A DNA stretch of 64,000 bases, taken from the NCBI GenBank assembly GCA_030066905.1, contig JASJAR010000004.1, forward strand, positions 167,412 to 231,411. Reading direction: 5' to 3'. The translations under genes and the position numbers were made by a program. The DNA is from Paracoccaceae bacterium (GTDB lineage Bacteria > Pseudomonadota > Alphaproteobacteria > Rhodobacterales > Rhodobacteraceae). Of the stretch, positions 1-8,231 are shown piece after piece (position 1 is the first letter of the stretch; every line of letters starts with the position of its first letter). Below the pieces are notes generated by a model. That model ran no database searches. It was not told the origin of the DNA and saw only the letters and a program-made list of their open reading frames with translations.

Positions 1-859
1 TCCAGACCGTCAGCGTGTGGGGCAGGTCGATGACAACGTAGTCGAAATTCGTCCGGGCGATCTCGAGGACTTTCTCGACGTCTTCGGGACCGACGAAGTC
101 GAGCGGCAGAAGTTCCGATGGCGAGGTCAGGACGAAGAGTTTTTCGTTGAACGTCAGAAGCGCCTGCAAGAACGCGTCGGCGTCCATGGTCGATGTGTCC
201 GACAGCATCTCGAAGATCGCTTCGCGACGGGGGAGATCGAGATAGGTCGCAACCGAGCCGAATTGGAAGTCGAGATCGAGCAGGCAGACCTTCGGCGGGT
301 TCTCCTCGTCGATGTTCGCCAGTTCCCACGCGAGGTTGACGGCGAAGTTGGTCGCCCCCGTTCCGCCGCCGAGCGCGTGCACCGGCAGGATGACCCCATC
401 CTTGTCGCCCGTGCCCTTGATGGCCACAGCGCCGTCGCCCATCACCGGCGTGGGCCGGCGCATCCGTTCGATGGCATCGTGGAGCGCGCCGTCGGGAAGC
501 GGGTAGGGGACGAACTCCTCGGCCCCGAGTTTGAGAAGCTGGTGCAGCGCGATCGGGCTGACCTCTTCGGCGATCAGCAGGACCTTGATTTTCCGATCGA
601 TCGCGACCTTGACGAGTTCTGCGACGGTCGAGATGTCGTCTTCGTCGTCGCTGTCCATCGCGATGGCGACGAATTCAAGATTGTTGGCCTCGGGCTGGCG
701 CAGAAAAACGCCGGCGTCCTCGAATGTAAGGTCGCCCCAGTTTTCGCCGCACTCCGCCTCCATGTCCTCGATCAGAAGATCGAAATTCTGGACATCCCGC
801 GCGATGGTGCAGGCCGCGATTTCGGCCGGCTCTGCCTGTAGTGCCGCAGCGTTCGTCAT
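1..859 (-). CDS. cpaE: Tad pilus assembly protein CpaE (AAA/ParA-like ATPase), 3' end outside the window
   Basis: The N-terminal 286 codons are visible; the rest lies beyond position 1. The start is the ATG at 857-859 (MTNAAALQAEP), with GGGACGTGAG just upstream; an in-frame ATG at 889 is possible. An N-terminal receiver-like domain (about residues 20-120) precedes a ParA/MinD-type ATPase domain with a glycine-rich loop HALGGGTGATNFAVN that lacks the usual lysine, as is normal for CpaE. The switch strand LLDLDFQFGSV follows, then VVIDLPHTL at the window edge. CpaE is needed to localise or assemble the Flp pilus machine. It follows ompA in the same direction but is separated from it by about 265 bp containing a terminator-like hairpin. 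Confidence 0.9.
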   Translation of the reverse strand, partial: MTNAAALQAEPAEIAACTIARDVQNFDLLIEDMEAECGENWGDLTFEDAGVFLRQPEANNLEFVAIAMDSDDEDDISTVAELVKVAIDRKIKVLLIAEEVSPIALHQLLKLGAEEFVPYPLPDGALHDAIERMRRPTPVMGDGAVAIKGTGDKDGVILPVHALGGGTGATNFAVNLAWELANIDEENPPKVCLLDLDFQFGSVATYLDLPRREAIFEMLSDTSTMDADAFLQALLTFNEKLFVLTSPSELLPLDFVGPEDVEKVLEIARTNFDYVVIDLPHTLTVW

Positions 860-1062
860 GTCACTCACGTCCCTTACGTTGCCGGACATGGGCCACCCAT
901 CGGCGTTCTGCCTCGGGCCGACCACCCCGTCGGTGCCGCTGGCGCGGCGCAGAATCATAACAACCGCGCCCACGACTCCCTCGGCGTGAACGTGGCGGGC
1001 AATGTTGGCGACATTGAGGCTAAAAGATCGTAATTATTCGTTTTCCCGAGACGGTCTGAAAC

Positions 1063-1095
1063 GCAAAAAGGGCGGCCTGAGAGCCGCCCTTTTGC
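1063..1095 (-). terminator. Rho-independent terminator-like hairpin between the tad OmpA gene and cpaE
   Basis: GCAAAAAGGGCGGC pairs with GCCGCCCTTTTGC around a short loop. Read on the minus strand the stem ends in a T-rich tract just after the OmpA gene (stop at 1125). It is inside the presumed tad operon, so it probably lowers or ends transcription before cpaE, which would then need its own promoter in 860-1062. Confidence 0.75.
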
Positions 1096-1124
1096 ATAGA
1101 TATTTCTTTAATTTTTTCCGCGCC

Positions 1125-1790
1125 TTAACCGCCACCTTCGATGGCCGCGATGCCGCCACCGGCATTCGGCGGTTGCTCGACAGCCGACCCGACGTACTCA
1201 CGGTAGAGGATTGCGGCATATCTGCCGTCGAGCACAGCGGGATGGCTCTGCACGAAACCCGACACCTCGGTGACCGTCCGGCGGTTCCGGCGTTCACGGT
1301 CATTGGTGACCACGAGCGGGCGGGTTTCGCCGAAGGAGACCAGCGCCTCGAGCCGCGAGCGGCTCACACCCTGGCTGGCAAGGAAGTTCACCACCGCCCG
1401 GGCGCGCCGAAGTCCGAGGTCCTTGTTGTAGGCTTCAGAGCCTACGGCGTCGGTATGGCCGTAGACCCGGAACTGGACCTCGGGGAACTGGCGGATGAAA
1501 TTCGCCTGCTCGCGCAGCACGGCTTGGGCGTCCGCGTCGAGCACCGCACTGTCGAAGGCGAAGTTCACCATCGTCGGCACCGCTTCGGCGAACCGCGCAT
1601 TGAGGTTCGTCGCGTAGGAGCGTTCGCCGTTCTGGATGAGCGTGTTGTTCATCGTCGGGTTGCCGAACTGACCTTCGTCGATGAAGGCGCCGGCTTCCGA
1701 GTAAAACGGGCTTCCGAGTTGGGCCTCGCCGCAGGCGCCGAGCGCCAGGGCGGTACTGGCCGCAAGGAAGAACTTGGTGCGCGTCGTCAT
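1125..1790 (-). CDS. OmpA-family lipoprotein of the tad locus
   Basis: The 221-aa product has a lipoprotein signal ending LALGAC, lipid cysteine C20. A C-terminal OmpA domain (about residues 75-185) contains the peptidoglycan-binding pattern VYGHTDAVGSEAYNKDLGLRRARAV. I chose the ATG at 1790 because GGAG lies 8 nt upstream; an upstream GTG at 1799 would overlap the cpaC stop. In Tad loci of this group an OmpA lipoprotein sits after the secretin and probably anchors the complex to peptidoglycan. The tail is glycine-rich (AGGGIAAIEGGG). Confidence 0.85.
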   Translation of the reverse strand: MTTRTKFFLAASTALALGACGEAQLGSPFYSEAGAFIDEGQFGNPTMNNTLIQNGERSYATNLNARFAEAVPTMVNFAFDSAVLDADAQAVLREQANFIRQFPEVQFRVYGHTDAVGSEAYNKDLGLRRARAVVNFLASQGVSRSRLEALVSFGETRPLVVTNDRERRNRRTVTEVSGFVQSHPAVLDGRYAAILYREYVGSAVEQPPNAGGGIAAIEGGG

Positions 1791-1795
1791 GGCTC

Positions 1796-3220
1796 TCACT
1801 CCATCACGTAGCCGTAGGACCCGGTGAAGTCCTGTTTGGCCACTTCTGCTGCGGGCGTGCCCTGGATGTTCTCTCCGCCGACGGTCTTGCCGAAGAGGAA
1901 GAGTTCGTTCTCGGTGGGAATCCGCACCCGGTCGGTCGGCATGGCAAGCGCCTCGCCGCGGGTGGGGGTCACGAGATGGGCGGTGATGATGACGACGAGT
2001 TCCGACTGCCGGCGCTGATAGCTCGACGAGCGGAACAGAGCCCCGAGGATCGGCACGTCACCGAGCCAGGGCACCTGGCTGATCGCATCGGAGAAATCGT
2101 CCTCGATCAGACCGGCGATTGCGAAGCTCTCGCCGTCACGCATCTCGACCACGGTCGAGGTTTCACGACGCCGGAAAGCGTTGATCGTGATGCTTTCGGA
2201 AGTCGACACCGAGGTATCTTCGTCGATGGCCGAAACCGCCGCGTTCAGCTGGAGGTTGATCAGGTCGCCATCGACGACACGCGGTGTGAACCGCAGCTCG
2301 ATCCCGAAGGGTTTGTACTCCACCGAGATCCCGCCGTCGTCGTCCTGAACCGGGATCGGGTATTCGCCACCGGCGAGAAACCGCGCCTCCTGGCCCGACA
2401 GGGCGACGAGGTTCGGTTCCGCCAGTGTGCGCACAAGACCCTTGGTTTCGAGCGCTTCGAGAAGGGCGGAGATCGCCACGTTTCCGAGGTTGAACCCGAT
2501 GCCGAACTGGCCCACCGCCTCGCCGGCGAGCAGGAGCTCTGCGGCCTCGTCGGTCCCCAGCGTCGTGTCGGGGACAAGCTGGCCCGCGCCCAACCCTGCA
2601 TTACCGGCTACGTCGTTGCCGGCGAAGGTGGATGCCAGACCGCCATTGAGACCCTTTGCAACCGACCGTTCCATCTCGGAGAACCGCACCTTCAGCATCA
2701 CCTGCTGCGTGCCGCCGACCATCATCAGGTTCGACACCCGGTCCGGCGCGTAACGGTTCGCAAGATCAAGCGCCCGGTCGAGCTTCTGGATCGACGAGAC
2801 CGTGCCCGAGAGCACGATACCGTCATTGGCGGTGCGCACTTCGATGGCTTCGCCGGGAAGGATCTGGCGCAGTCGCTCCTTGAACTCCGCCACGTCCGGG
2901 GTGACCCGCACGTCGACATTGGTGATGAGCCGCCCGTCGGGGCCCAGAAGGGTGAGCGTCGTCCGCCCTGGCGCACGGCCGAGAACGTAGATCGTGCGGT
3001 CCGACAAGGTGGAGATGTCCGCGATACCGGGGTTGGCGATCGAAAGCTCCGCGAAGGGCACCTCCGATTCCACCACGACCGCGCGGTTCATCGACACGTT
3101 CAGACTTTGCGACGTCTCACCGGTCATAACGGAAATCGTCTGCGCGTGCCCGGTAGACACGGCAGATACTGACACGGCAAACCCCACAAGGGCCGACTTC
3201 AGGAATCTGTCAATTTTCAT
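1796..3220 (-). CDS. cpaC: Tad pilus secretin CpaC (RcpA)
   Basis: The 474-aa outer-membrane secretin forms the channel through which the Flp pilus leaves the cell. A Sec signal peptide (about residues 1-26, GHA/QT) is followed by the pilus-secretin N-terminal domain (about 30-105), a BON-like domain (about 110-180) and the secretin beta-domain (about 245-430) with signatures such as LSGQEARFLAGGEYPIP and VPWLGDVPILGALFRS. The start is the ATG at 3220 with GGAGAGG upstream. It lies about 220 bp downstream of cpaB, and its stop is 5 nt from the OmpA start. Confidence 0.93.
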   Translation of the reverse strand: MKIDRFLKSALVGFAVSVSAVSTGHAQTISVMTGETSQSLNVSMNRAVVVESEVPFAELSIANPGIADISTLSDRTIYVLGRAPGRTTLTLLGPDGRLITNVDVRVTPDVAEFKERLRQILPGEAIEVRTANDGIVLSGTVSSIQKLDRALDLANRYAPDRVSNLMMVGGTQQVMLKVRFSEMERSVAKGLNGGLASTFAGNDVAGNAGLGAGQLVPDTTLGTDEAAELLLAGEAVGQFGIGFNLGNVAISALLEALETKGLVRTLAEPNLVALSGQEARFLAGGEYPIPVQDDDGGISVEYKPFGIELRFTPRVVDGDLINLQLNAAVSAIDEDTSVSTSESITINAFRRRETSTVVEMRDGESFAIAGLIEDDFSDAISQVPWLGDVPILGALFRSSSYQRRQSELVVIITAHLVTPTRGEALAMPTDRVRIPTENELFLFGKTVGGENIQGTPAAEVAKQDFTGSYGYVME

Positions 3221-3387
3221 GTGACCTGCCTCTCCGATCACGCCTCAGTTGGCGCGGGTCTTTTCTGCCCGCATTGCGCGCAGGATGCGTGAGGTCACGA
3301 TTTATTGCAAGAATCAATACGTTGAAGGGCTCTGCTTATGTGGACAAGTGGCAACAGTGAGGCCAAATTGAACCCCGCGAAAGCAGT

Positions 3388-3413
3388 GCGCGCCCCACAT
3401 GATGTGGAGCGCG
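3388..3413 (-). terminator. Hairpin downstream of cpaB
   Basis: GCGCGCCCCACA and TGTGGAGCGCG pair around a TGA loop with one mismatch, 27 nt after the cpaB stop. No strong T-run follows, so it may be a weak terminator or an mRNA stabiliser. The rest of 3221-3439 has no gene that I can see. Confidence 0.45.
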
Positions 3414-3439
3414 TGCCTTCGTCCCTCGATATCTCGGTC

Positions 3440-4273
3440 TTATTCGTCGGGGCAGGCGATCGGGATGTTCACGACCTCGGTGCCGCGCCGCGACCGGACC
3501 GAACAGGTCCGCTGCTGTTCGACGGGGGCGGGGCCCTGAATGCCCAGAAGCTCGCGCTGGTTCACCGTCACGTTCTCGGCGATCTGCTGGTCCTCGGCGC
3601 CGACAAGTGCCAGCGACAGCCGCCCGGTCGATTGCGCTTGTGCGAGACCCGCAGCCTGGGTCGGATTGACCTGAACCGTGACGGTGCGGGCAACGACGAC
3701 TTCGTTGCGGTCCTCGTCGGCCGACTGGTCGATGGCGATGATCCGGACGGCGGGCTGGATGAGCTGGGTCACCTCGCCGATCTCCGAGCGGCCCGACCAG
3801 TAAACGTCGACCCGGTCGCCCGGACGCAGAAAGCCCGAGACGCCGGAGGTTACGTCGACCCGGATCGTGAAGGCCCGCATGCCCGCGGCGAGACGGGCGG
3901 AGACCCCGGCATCCTCCCCGGGTCCGGTCACTTTTGCGGCCAGCACCACCTCGTTGTCCTCGATCGTGCGCATCACGGACCGGGTGATTTCCGGCCCCTG
4001 GGGGAAGAGCTCTTCCTCGCTCTGGAACGCCCCCCGCGGGATCGCGTTTTCCGGCCAGCGCACCAGTTCGACGTCCTCGGGCATCAGCCGCTCACCATAG
4101 TGCTTTTTCTTGTTGACGATATAGACGTCCACGAGCGGCACCATGTTGGCCCGGGCCGCGCGTTCGCGGGCGAGCTGTTCCTCGTAGGTCGACATATATC
4201 CCTGTGCCAGGTAAACGGCGAAACCTGCCAGCCCCAGGCCCAGCACAAGCACCAATCCGAATACGAGACGCAT
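3440..4273 (-). CDS. cpaB: Tad pilus assembly protein CpaB (RcpC), SAF domain
   Basis: The 277-aa product has one N-terminal membrane anchor (MRLVFGLVLVLGLGLAGFAV). Next comes a SAF domain (about residues 46-115: DVYIVNKKKHYGERLMPEDVELVRWP) and the RcpC region (GMRAFTIRVDVTSGVSGFLRPGDRVDVYW), as in CpaB proteins that work with the CpaC secretin. Two cysteines near the C terminus (TCSVRSR and IACPDE) could form a disulfide. It follows the two pilin genes; the prepilin peptidase gene cpaA, often found here, is absent from the interval. Confidence 0.92.
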   Translation of the reverse strand: MRLVFGLVLVLGLGLAGFAVYLAQGYMSTYEEQLARERAARANMVPLVDVYIVNKKKHYGERLMPEDVELVRWPENAIPRGAFQSEEELFPQGPEITRSVMRTIEDNEVVLAAKVTGPGEDAGVSARLAAGMRAFTIRVDVTSGVSGFLRPGDRVDVYWSGRSEIGEVTQLIQPAVRIIAIDQSADEDRNEVVVARTVTVQVNPTQAAGLAQAQSTGRLSLALVGAEDQQIAENVTVNQRELLGIQGPAPVEQQRTCSVRSRRGTEVVNIPIACPDE

Positions 4274-4406
4274 GGTCTATTCCTTCATACTTCGCGGTTA
4301 TGGGGAGGGTCCCCACGCAATACCTCGAAGACCAGACTGACCTGCAATTGTGGCGAGTTCGTGGACAGAACGGGAATTTCCCGAGGAGCTTGGCAAAACA
4401 GACAGA

Positions 4407-4426
4407 GGCGGCCCCGGAGGACCGCC
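4407..4426 (-). terminator. Weak terminator-like hairpin after the second pilin gene
   Basis: On the minus strand GGCGGTCC pairs with GGGCCGCC-type sequence around TCCG, followed by TCTGTCTGTTTT. It lies 21 nt past the stop of the 4447-4632 pilin gene, before cpaB. Confidence 0.5.
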
Positions 4427-4446
4427 CCAGCATCTGCGGAAGCAGC

Positions 4447-4632
4447 TTAGTAGGTAAAGACCGACATCGTGTCGATATGGGCACCGACGCCTGTCGACTG
4501 ATTCACGGCACTGCTCGAGATCCCGCCGATGATGGCGACGCCGAGCCCGACGATGCCGGCGGTGAGCACGACCCAGTCGACGGTAACCGCGCCATCTTCC
4601 GATTTCAGAAACCGTGTAATGAACACACGCAT
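4447..4632 (-). CDS. Flp/Fap-type pilin (second copy)
   Basis: The 61-aa pilin precursor has a short basic leader (MRVFITRFLKSEDG), a presumed prepilin cleavage after the Gly of EDG/AVTVDW, and a hydrophobic helix VVLTAGIVGLGVAIIGGI. The tail is short. GGAG lies 8 nt before the ATG. The mature +5 residue is Asp rather than the Glu of classical type IVb pilins. It is paralogous to the pilin at 4826-5017 (shared DGAVTVDWVVLTA). Confidence 0.85.
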   Translation of the reverse strand: MRVFITRFLKSEDGAVTVDWVVLTAGIVGLGVAIIGGISSSAVNQSTGVGAHIDTMSVFTY

Positions 4633-4777
4633 GACGTTTACTCCGTATCCATCCGGCCATGAGGGGCGACCGGGAGTTCCGATTGATGTCAGGATGCCCG
4701 AGGATTGTGTTTCAATTTGGGCAAGAGATCGCTTTCGGGGCGGCGCAACATATTGTTTTCAAACGATAGGCCAAAAG

Positions 4778-4806
4778 AAAAGGCCGCGCCTCGGGCGCGG
4801 CCTTTC
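4778..4806 (-). terminator. Rho-independent terminator between the two pilin genes
   Basis: The perfect 10-bp stem AGGCCGCGCC/GGCGCGGCCT with a 3-nt loop is followed on the minus strand by TTTTCTTTTGG, 20 nt past the first pilin stop. This is the clearest terminator in the locus. It would give a short abundant pilin transcript with partial read-through into the rest of the operon. Confidence 0.8.
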
Positions 4807-4825
4807 TGGTCTGATCGGTTCGCGC

Positions 4826-5017
4826 TTAGTAGGTGGCGATGGTCTGGGCGTCGAGGTTCGCGGAGATCCGGTCACCGAGGTCCGACGTGGAGCCGCCGAC
4901 GGCGGCCATGACGGCGATTCCGAGGCCGACGATCGCGGCGGTCAGAACAACCCAGTCGACGGTGACAGCACCGTCTTCTTCGGTCGTGAAGGTCTTGGCG
5001 AGCTTGAACAGTTTCAT
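4826..5017 (-). CDS. Flp/Fap-type pilin (first copy, probable major pilin)
   Basis: The 63-aa precursor reads MKLFKLAKTFTTEEDG, then AVTVDWVVLTAAIVGLGIAVMAAVGG and a short polar tail. Cleavage is expected after EEDG. An upstream in-frame ATG (5029) is contained in the GGAGGG ribosome-binding site, so the ATG at 5017 is taken as the start. It is first in the tad operon and is followed directly by a strong terminator, which fits a highly expressed major subunit. Asp replaces the canonical Glu at mature +5. Confidence 0.87.
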   Translation of the reverse strand: MKLFKLAKTFTTEEDGAVTVDWVVLTAAIVGLGIAVMAAVGGSTSDLGDRISANLDAQTIATY

Positions 5018-5367
5018 GTGTCCCTCCATAGGTACGCTCGGTTACTTCACCGTGGCGGGACTGACCAAACCGTGTGCATCACGATCTGTCCGCCGTGGTA
5101 TGGACCCCATATGGCCGAGTAATTGGGGCGAGAGTTTGACCCGCTTCGTACCTTTTTCGAGAGCTTACGATTTTCGTAATGGGTGCCCATAAGTAACTGA
5201 AGTAAATAACAAAAAAAATCGGCACCGACGTTGGGCCGGCGACATTGGCATAGGCTCGGTGCGATCTTGTCCAACCCGTGAACAATCCTTCGCGCAGACG
5301 CTGGCGTTTTCATCCCGGTTTTGGCAATATCGCCCCAAAGAGGCAGCAACGAGCAGGCCCGCAGGAC
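5018..5367. promoter_or_regulatory. Divergent intergenic region between the pilus operon and slt
   Basis: About 350 bp contains no convincing gene. It must hold the promoter of the tad operon (minus) and of the transglycosylase (plus). An AT-rich patch at about 5190-5220 (AAGTAAATAACAAAAAAAAT) is the only segment strongly different in composition. I could not pick -35/-10 boxes with confidence. Confidence 0.5.
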
Positions 5368-6180
5368 ATGTTGAGAATCTGGACGGCGGCTTTCGCGGCG
5401 GCCCTGTTGCTCGCCGGTGCCTCGACCGCCGATGCACCGCGCCCCTTCCCGGAGTTCTCTGCCAAACGCGCGCTGCCGCCGAAGCCCGGTACGACGCGGT
5501 TCATTACCGTTCAGATCGATCCGTCGCTGGCGCCCGAGGCCGCTCCGGTGGCGGCCGAACCGCCGGCTGCGGCGCCGGAGGGCGCCTATGGCTGGTTCTG
5601 GCAGAGCGTTGCGACCGATCTCGGCACGGCGCCTGCGATGCGGCTCGAGGCCGCGCTCACTGCGCTGGAAACCGTTGCCGGCGGCCGGCAGGACATCGCC
5701 GCGCCGCGCTTGCAGGATCTCCGCCGCATCGCCGAAACCTACGGGATCGACATTCTGACGGCTTCGCTCGACACTGTCGTCTCGCCCGCTCTGGCGCTGG
5801 CGGTGATCGCCGTCGAAAGTTCGGGGCGGGTCGACGCGGTCAGTTCCGCCGGAGCGAAGGGGCTCATGCAGCTCATGCCGGCCACGGCCGAGCGGTTCGG
5901 CGTCACCGATGCCACGGCCCGCGAGAACATCCGCGGCGGCGTGGAGTACCTCGACTGGCTGATCCGGCATTTCGCGGGCGACGAGGTTCTCGCGCTCGCC
6001 GGCTACAATGCCGGAGAAGGGGCGGTGCGCGAGCATGGCGGCGTGCCGCCTTTCGCGGAAACCCGCGACTACGTGCCCAAGGTGCTCGCTGCGTGGCGGG
6101 TGGCGCGCGCCCTTTGCATGTCGCCGCCGGAACTCGTCAGCGACGGCTGTGTCTTCCAAGGGCAGATGGCGCGCAATTAG
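5368..6180 (+). CDS. Secreted lytic transglycosylase (SLT domain)
   Basis: The 270-aa product has a Sec signal (MLRIWTAAFAAALLLAGAST). Its C-terminal SLT/goose-lysozyme-like domain (about residues 125-255) has catalytic E150 in AVIAVESSGR, then GLMQLMPATAERFGV and ALAGYNAGEGAV. It would cleave peptidoglycan glycan strands to 1,6-anhydro products. The start at 5368 is preceded by GCAGG; the open frame extends 90 nt further up but that part reads as non-signal sequence. Next to a pilus locus it may open the wall for the pilus, an inference from position only. Confidence 0.88.
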   Translation: MLRIWTAAFAAALLLAGASTADAPRPFPEFSAKRALPPKPGTTRFITVQIDPSLAPEAAPVAAEPPAAAPEGAYGWFWQSVATDLGTAPAMRLEAALTALETVAGGRQDIAAPRLQDLRRIAETYGIDILTASLDTVVSPALALAVIAVESSGRVDAVSSAGAKGLMQLMPATAERFGVTDATARENIRGGVEYLDWLIRHFAGDEVLALAGYNAGEGAVREHGGVPPFAETRDYVPKVLAAWRVARALCMSPPELVSDGCVFQGQMARN

Positions 6181-6188
6181 CGCGCGGC

Positions 6189-6926
6189 TCAGACCGAGAG
6201 CTTCTTGAAGATCGGTTCGGGAATGTGGCGGATGATCGTCATGATCGCGAGCCAGAAGAACGGCGTGTAGATCACGTTCCGCTTTCGTTTGACGGCCGTG
6301 AGGATATCGGCGGCGACCTTGTCCGGGTGGGCGACGAGGAACATCCCCTCGATACCCCAGGTCATCGCGGTATCGACAAAGCCGGGTTTGACCGTGACGA
6401 CATGGGCACCCGAGCGGCCGAGGCGGTTTCTGAGCCCGGCGAGATAGGTGTGAAACCCCGCCTTTGCCGAGCCGTAGACGTAGTTTCCGATCCGCCCCCG
6501 GTCGCCGGCCACCGAGCCCACGCCGACGACCGTTCCGGCACCGCGCTCCTCGATCAGCGGAGCGATCGCCTGGAGAAAACGCGCCGGACCTGTGTAACTG
6601 TCCGTGATGGTGCCGTCGACGAGGGCCGGGTCGGCGTCAATCGCCTCCTGAGGCGGCATCGACCCGACGAAGACGGCAACGCTGACCGGGCCGTCCAGGG
6701 CGCGCGCCCGGTCGATGATCGGGGCGAACGTCTCGGGGTCCCTGGCGTCGAAGGCCATGGCCTCGGCCAGCGGCGCTCCGCGCGCGCTCGCGTCGGCGGT
6801 ACTGGCCGCGATGTCGTCGAGGTCGCGGCCCGCGAGGAGGACCCCGTCGCCCCGCGCGGCCACCGCACGGGTGAACGCCCGCGCCATCGACGAGGTGGCG
6901 CCGAGTATGATCCAGGTTTCCGACAT
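6189..6926 (-). CDS. DprE2-like SDR reductase (keto-pentose-phosphopolyprenol reductase family)
   Basis: The 245-aa short-chain dehydrogenase has an N-terminal nucleotide-binding loop ILGATSSMARA and catalytic YGSAK (VYGSAKAGFHTYLAGLRNRL). Its C-terminal end RHIPEPIFKKLSV is very like the end of mycobacterial DprE2 (RHIPRSIFRKLPI, from memory). DprE2 reduces the 2-keto intermediate produced by DprE1. The gene begins immediately after the DprE1-like stop and is the last of three co-directional genes. That the lipid-linked sugar is decaprenyl-phosphoryl-ribose/arabinose here is inference. Confidence 0.8.
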   Translation of the reverse strand: MSETWIILGATSSMARAFTRAVAARGDGVLLAGRDLDDIAASTADASARGAPLAEAMAFDARDPETFAPIIDRARALDGPVSVAVFVGSMPPQEAIDADPALVDGTITDSYTGPARFLQAIAPLIEERGAGTVVGVGSVAGDRGRIGNYVYGSAKAGFHTYLAGLRNRLGRSGAHVVTVKPGFVDTAMTWGIEGMFLVAHPDKVAADILTAVKRKRNVIYTPFFWLAIMTIIRHIPEPIFKKLSV

Positions 6927-8231
6927 TTATGGCGCCCTCAGTTTGAGCCGGCGGGTCAAGTCGGTTTCGAACTGCCCATCGGGGTCGATCGTTGCCACGG
7001 CTTTCGCCCAGGCCGCGCGCTCGGGATACATCGCCGCCACCGTCTCGGGTTCCGCCAGCGAGTCCTTCGCAAGATAGATCCGCCCGCCCGCATCCGCGGT
7101 GTCGCGCACGAGCGACCGGACAAGCTCCGCCGCCCGGCCACGGTTCGGGAAGTCGACCGCCAGGGTGTAGCCCTCCATCGGAAAGGACATCAGCCCCGCT
7201 CGCCCCGGACCCATGCGCTTCAGCACCGCGAGCGGCGAGGCGATGCCGGCCCGGGTGATCTTCTCCATGATCGCGCGCAGGGCACCGGCGGCGTCAAGCG
7301 GGACGACGCATTGGAACTGATGGAAGCCGGTCTTGCCATAGAGCCGGTTCCAGTCGCGGATCTTGTCGAGCGGGAAGAAAAAGTCATTGATAGGCTTGAC
7401 CACCGTCCGGCCGTTGCCGGGCACGCGCCGCCAATAGGCTTCGTTGAAGAGCCTTACGACGGGTGGCGAGAGCGCAAACCCCGGCGCGTCGAGCGGCACC
7501 GACTTCGCGCCTTTCGGACGCGGCACGAGCCCAGAGCCGGTCTCGCCCTCTTCGAGGATGCCGCGACCGAGCCCGGCCCCTCGCGCCGTGGCATCGACCC
7601 AGCCCACCGTGTAGGTCGCCTCGGACGCGTCAAGGAGGGCAAGGTGCTCGTCCCAGTCCGCGATCCGGCGTTCGGTGACGATCATGACATCGCCCTTTGC
7701 CCGTTTCATCGCGATCCGGGCCGAGCGGATGGCGCCGGTCTGGCCGAGACCCGCAACGCTCACCCCGAAAAGCGCGTCATCGGCGCGAACGGTTTCCTCC
7801 CCGTTCGGTGTCACAAGCGTGAAACTCTCAACATGCGCGCCGAAGGTTCCGTCGTTGTGGTGGTTCTTGCCGTGCACGTCGTTGGCGATGCAGCCGCCCA
7901 CCGTTGCATAACCCGTGCCCGGCATCACCGGCGGCAGCCACCCCCGGGGGGCAAAGATGTCGGCCAGCGCACCGATCCCCACTCCGGCCTCGACGTCGAG
8001 GAGCCCGGTATCTTCATCGAAGCCGAGGATTCGGTCGAGCCGGGTGAGATCGACGGCCTTGCCGCCGGAATTGAGGCAGGCATCGCCGTAGGAGCGCCGG
8101 TTGCCGATCGCCGGAGAGGGCGACGCGGCCATCACCGCGGCGAGATGGCGCGCGCGTTCTGGCCGGGCGAGTTCGCCGCTGGCGCGCAGCGCCCGACCCC
8201 AGCCGCTGTACTCAGCCTGCTTCCAGGACAT
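6927..8231 (-). CDS. DprE1-like FAD-dependent oxidase (decaprenylphosphoryl-ribose 2'-epimerase oxidase family)
   Basis: The 434-aa FAD-binding (PCMH/VAO-type) oxidase contains MPGTGYATVGGCIANDVHGKNHH (H120 region), which matches the DprE1 FAD motif, and a C-terminal IYLAKDS with K389 at the place of the catalytic lysine of M. tuberculosis DprE1. The position of the benzothiazinone-reactive cysteine (GWNICVDFP in M. tuberculosis, from memory) is GYTLAVDFP here, so Ala359 replaces Cys. The start ATG at 8231 has AAGGAAG upstream and lies within the 3' end of the UPF0104 gene. It would oxidise the sugar 2'-OH of a polyprenyl-phosphate pentose. Confidence 0.82.
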   Translation of the reverse strand: MSWKQAEYSGWGRALRASGELARPERARHLAAVMAASPSPAIGNRRSYGDACLNSGGKAVDLTRLDRILGFDEDTGLLDVEAGVGIGALADIFAPRGWLPPVMPGTGYATVGGCIANDVHGKNHHNDGTFGAHVESFTLVTPNGEETVRADDALFGVSVAGLGQTGAIRSARIAMKRAKGDVMIVTERRIADWDEHLALLDASEATYTVGWVDATARGAGLGRGILEEGETGSGLVPRPKGAKSVPLDAPGFALSPPVVRLFNEAYWRRVPGNGRTVVKPINDFFFPLDKIRDWNRLYGKTGFHQFQCVVPLDAAGALRAIMEKITRAGIASPLAVLKRMGPGRAGLMSFPMEGYTLAVDFPNRGRAAELVRSLVRDTADAGGRIYLAKDSLAEPETVAAMYPERAAWAKAVATIDPDGQFETDLTRRLKLRAP

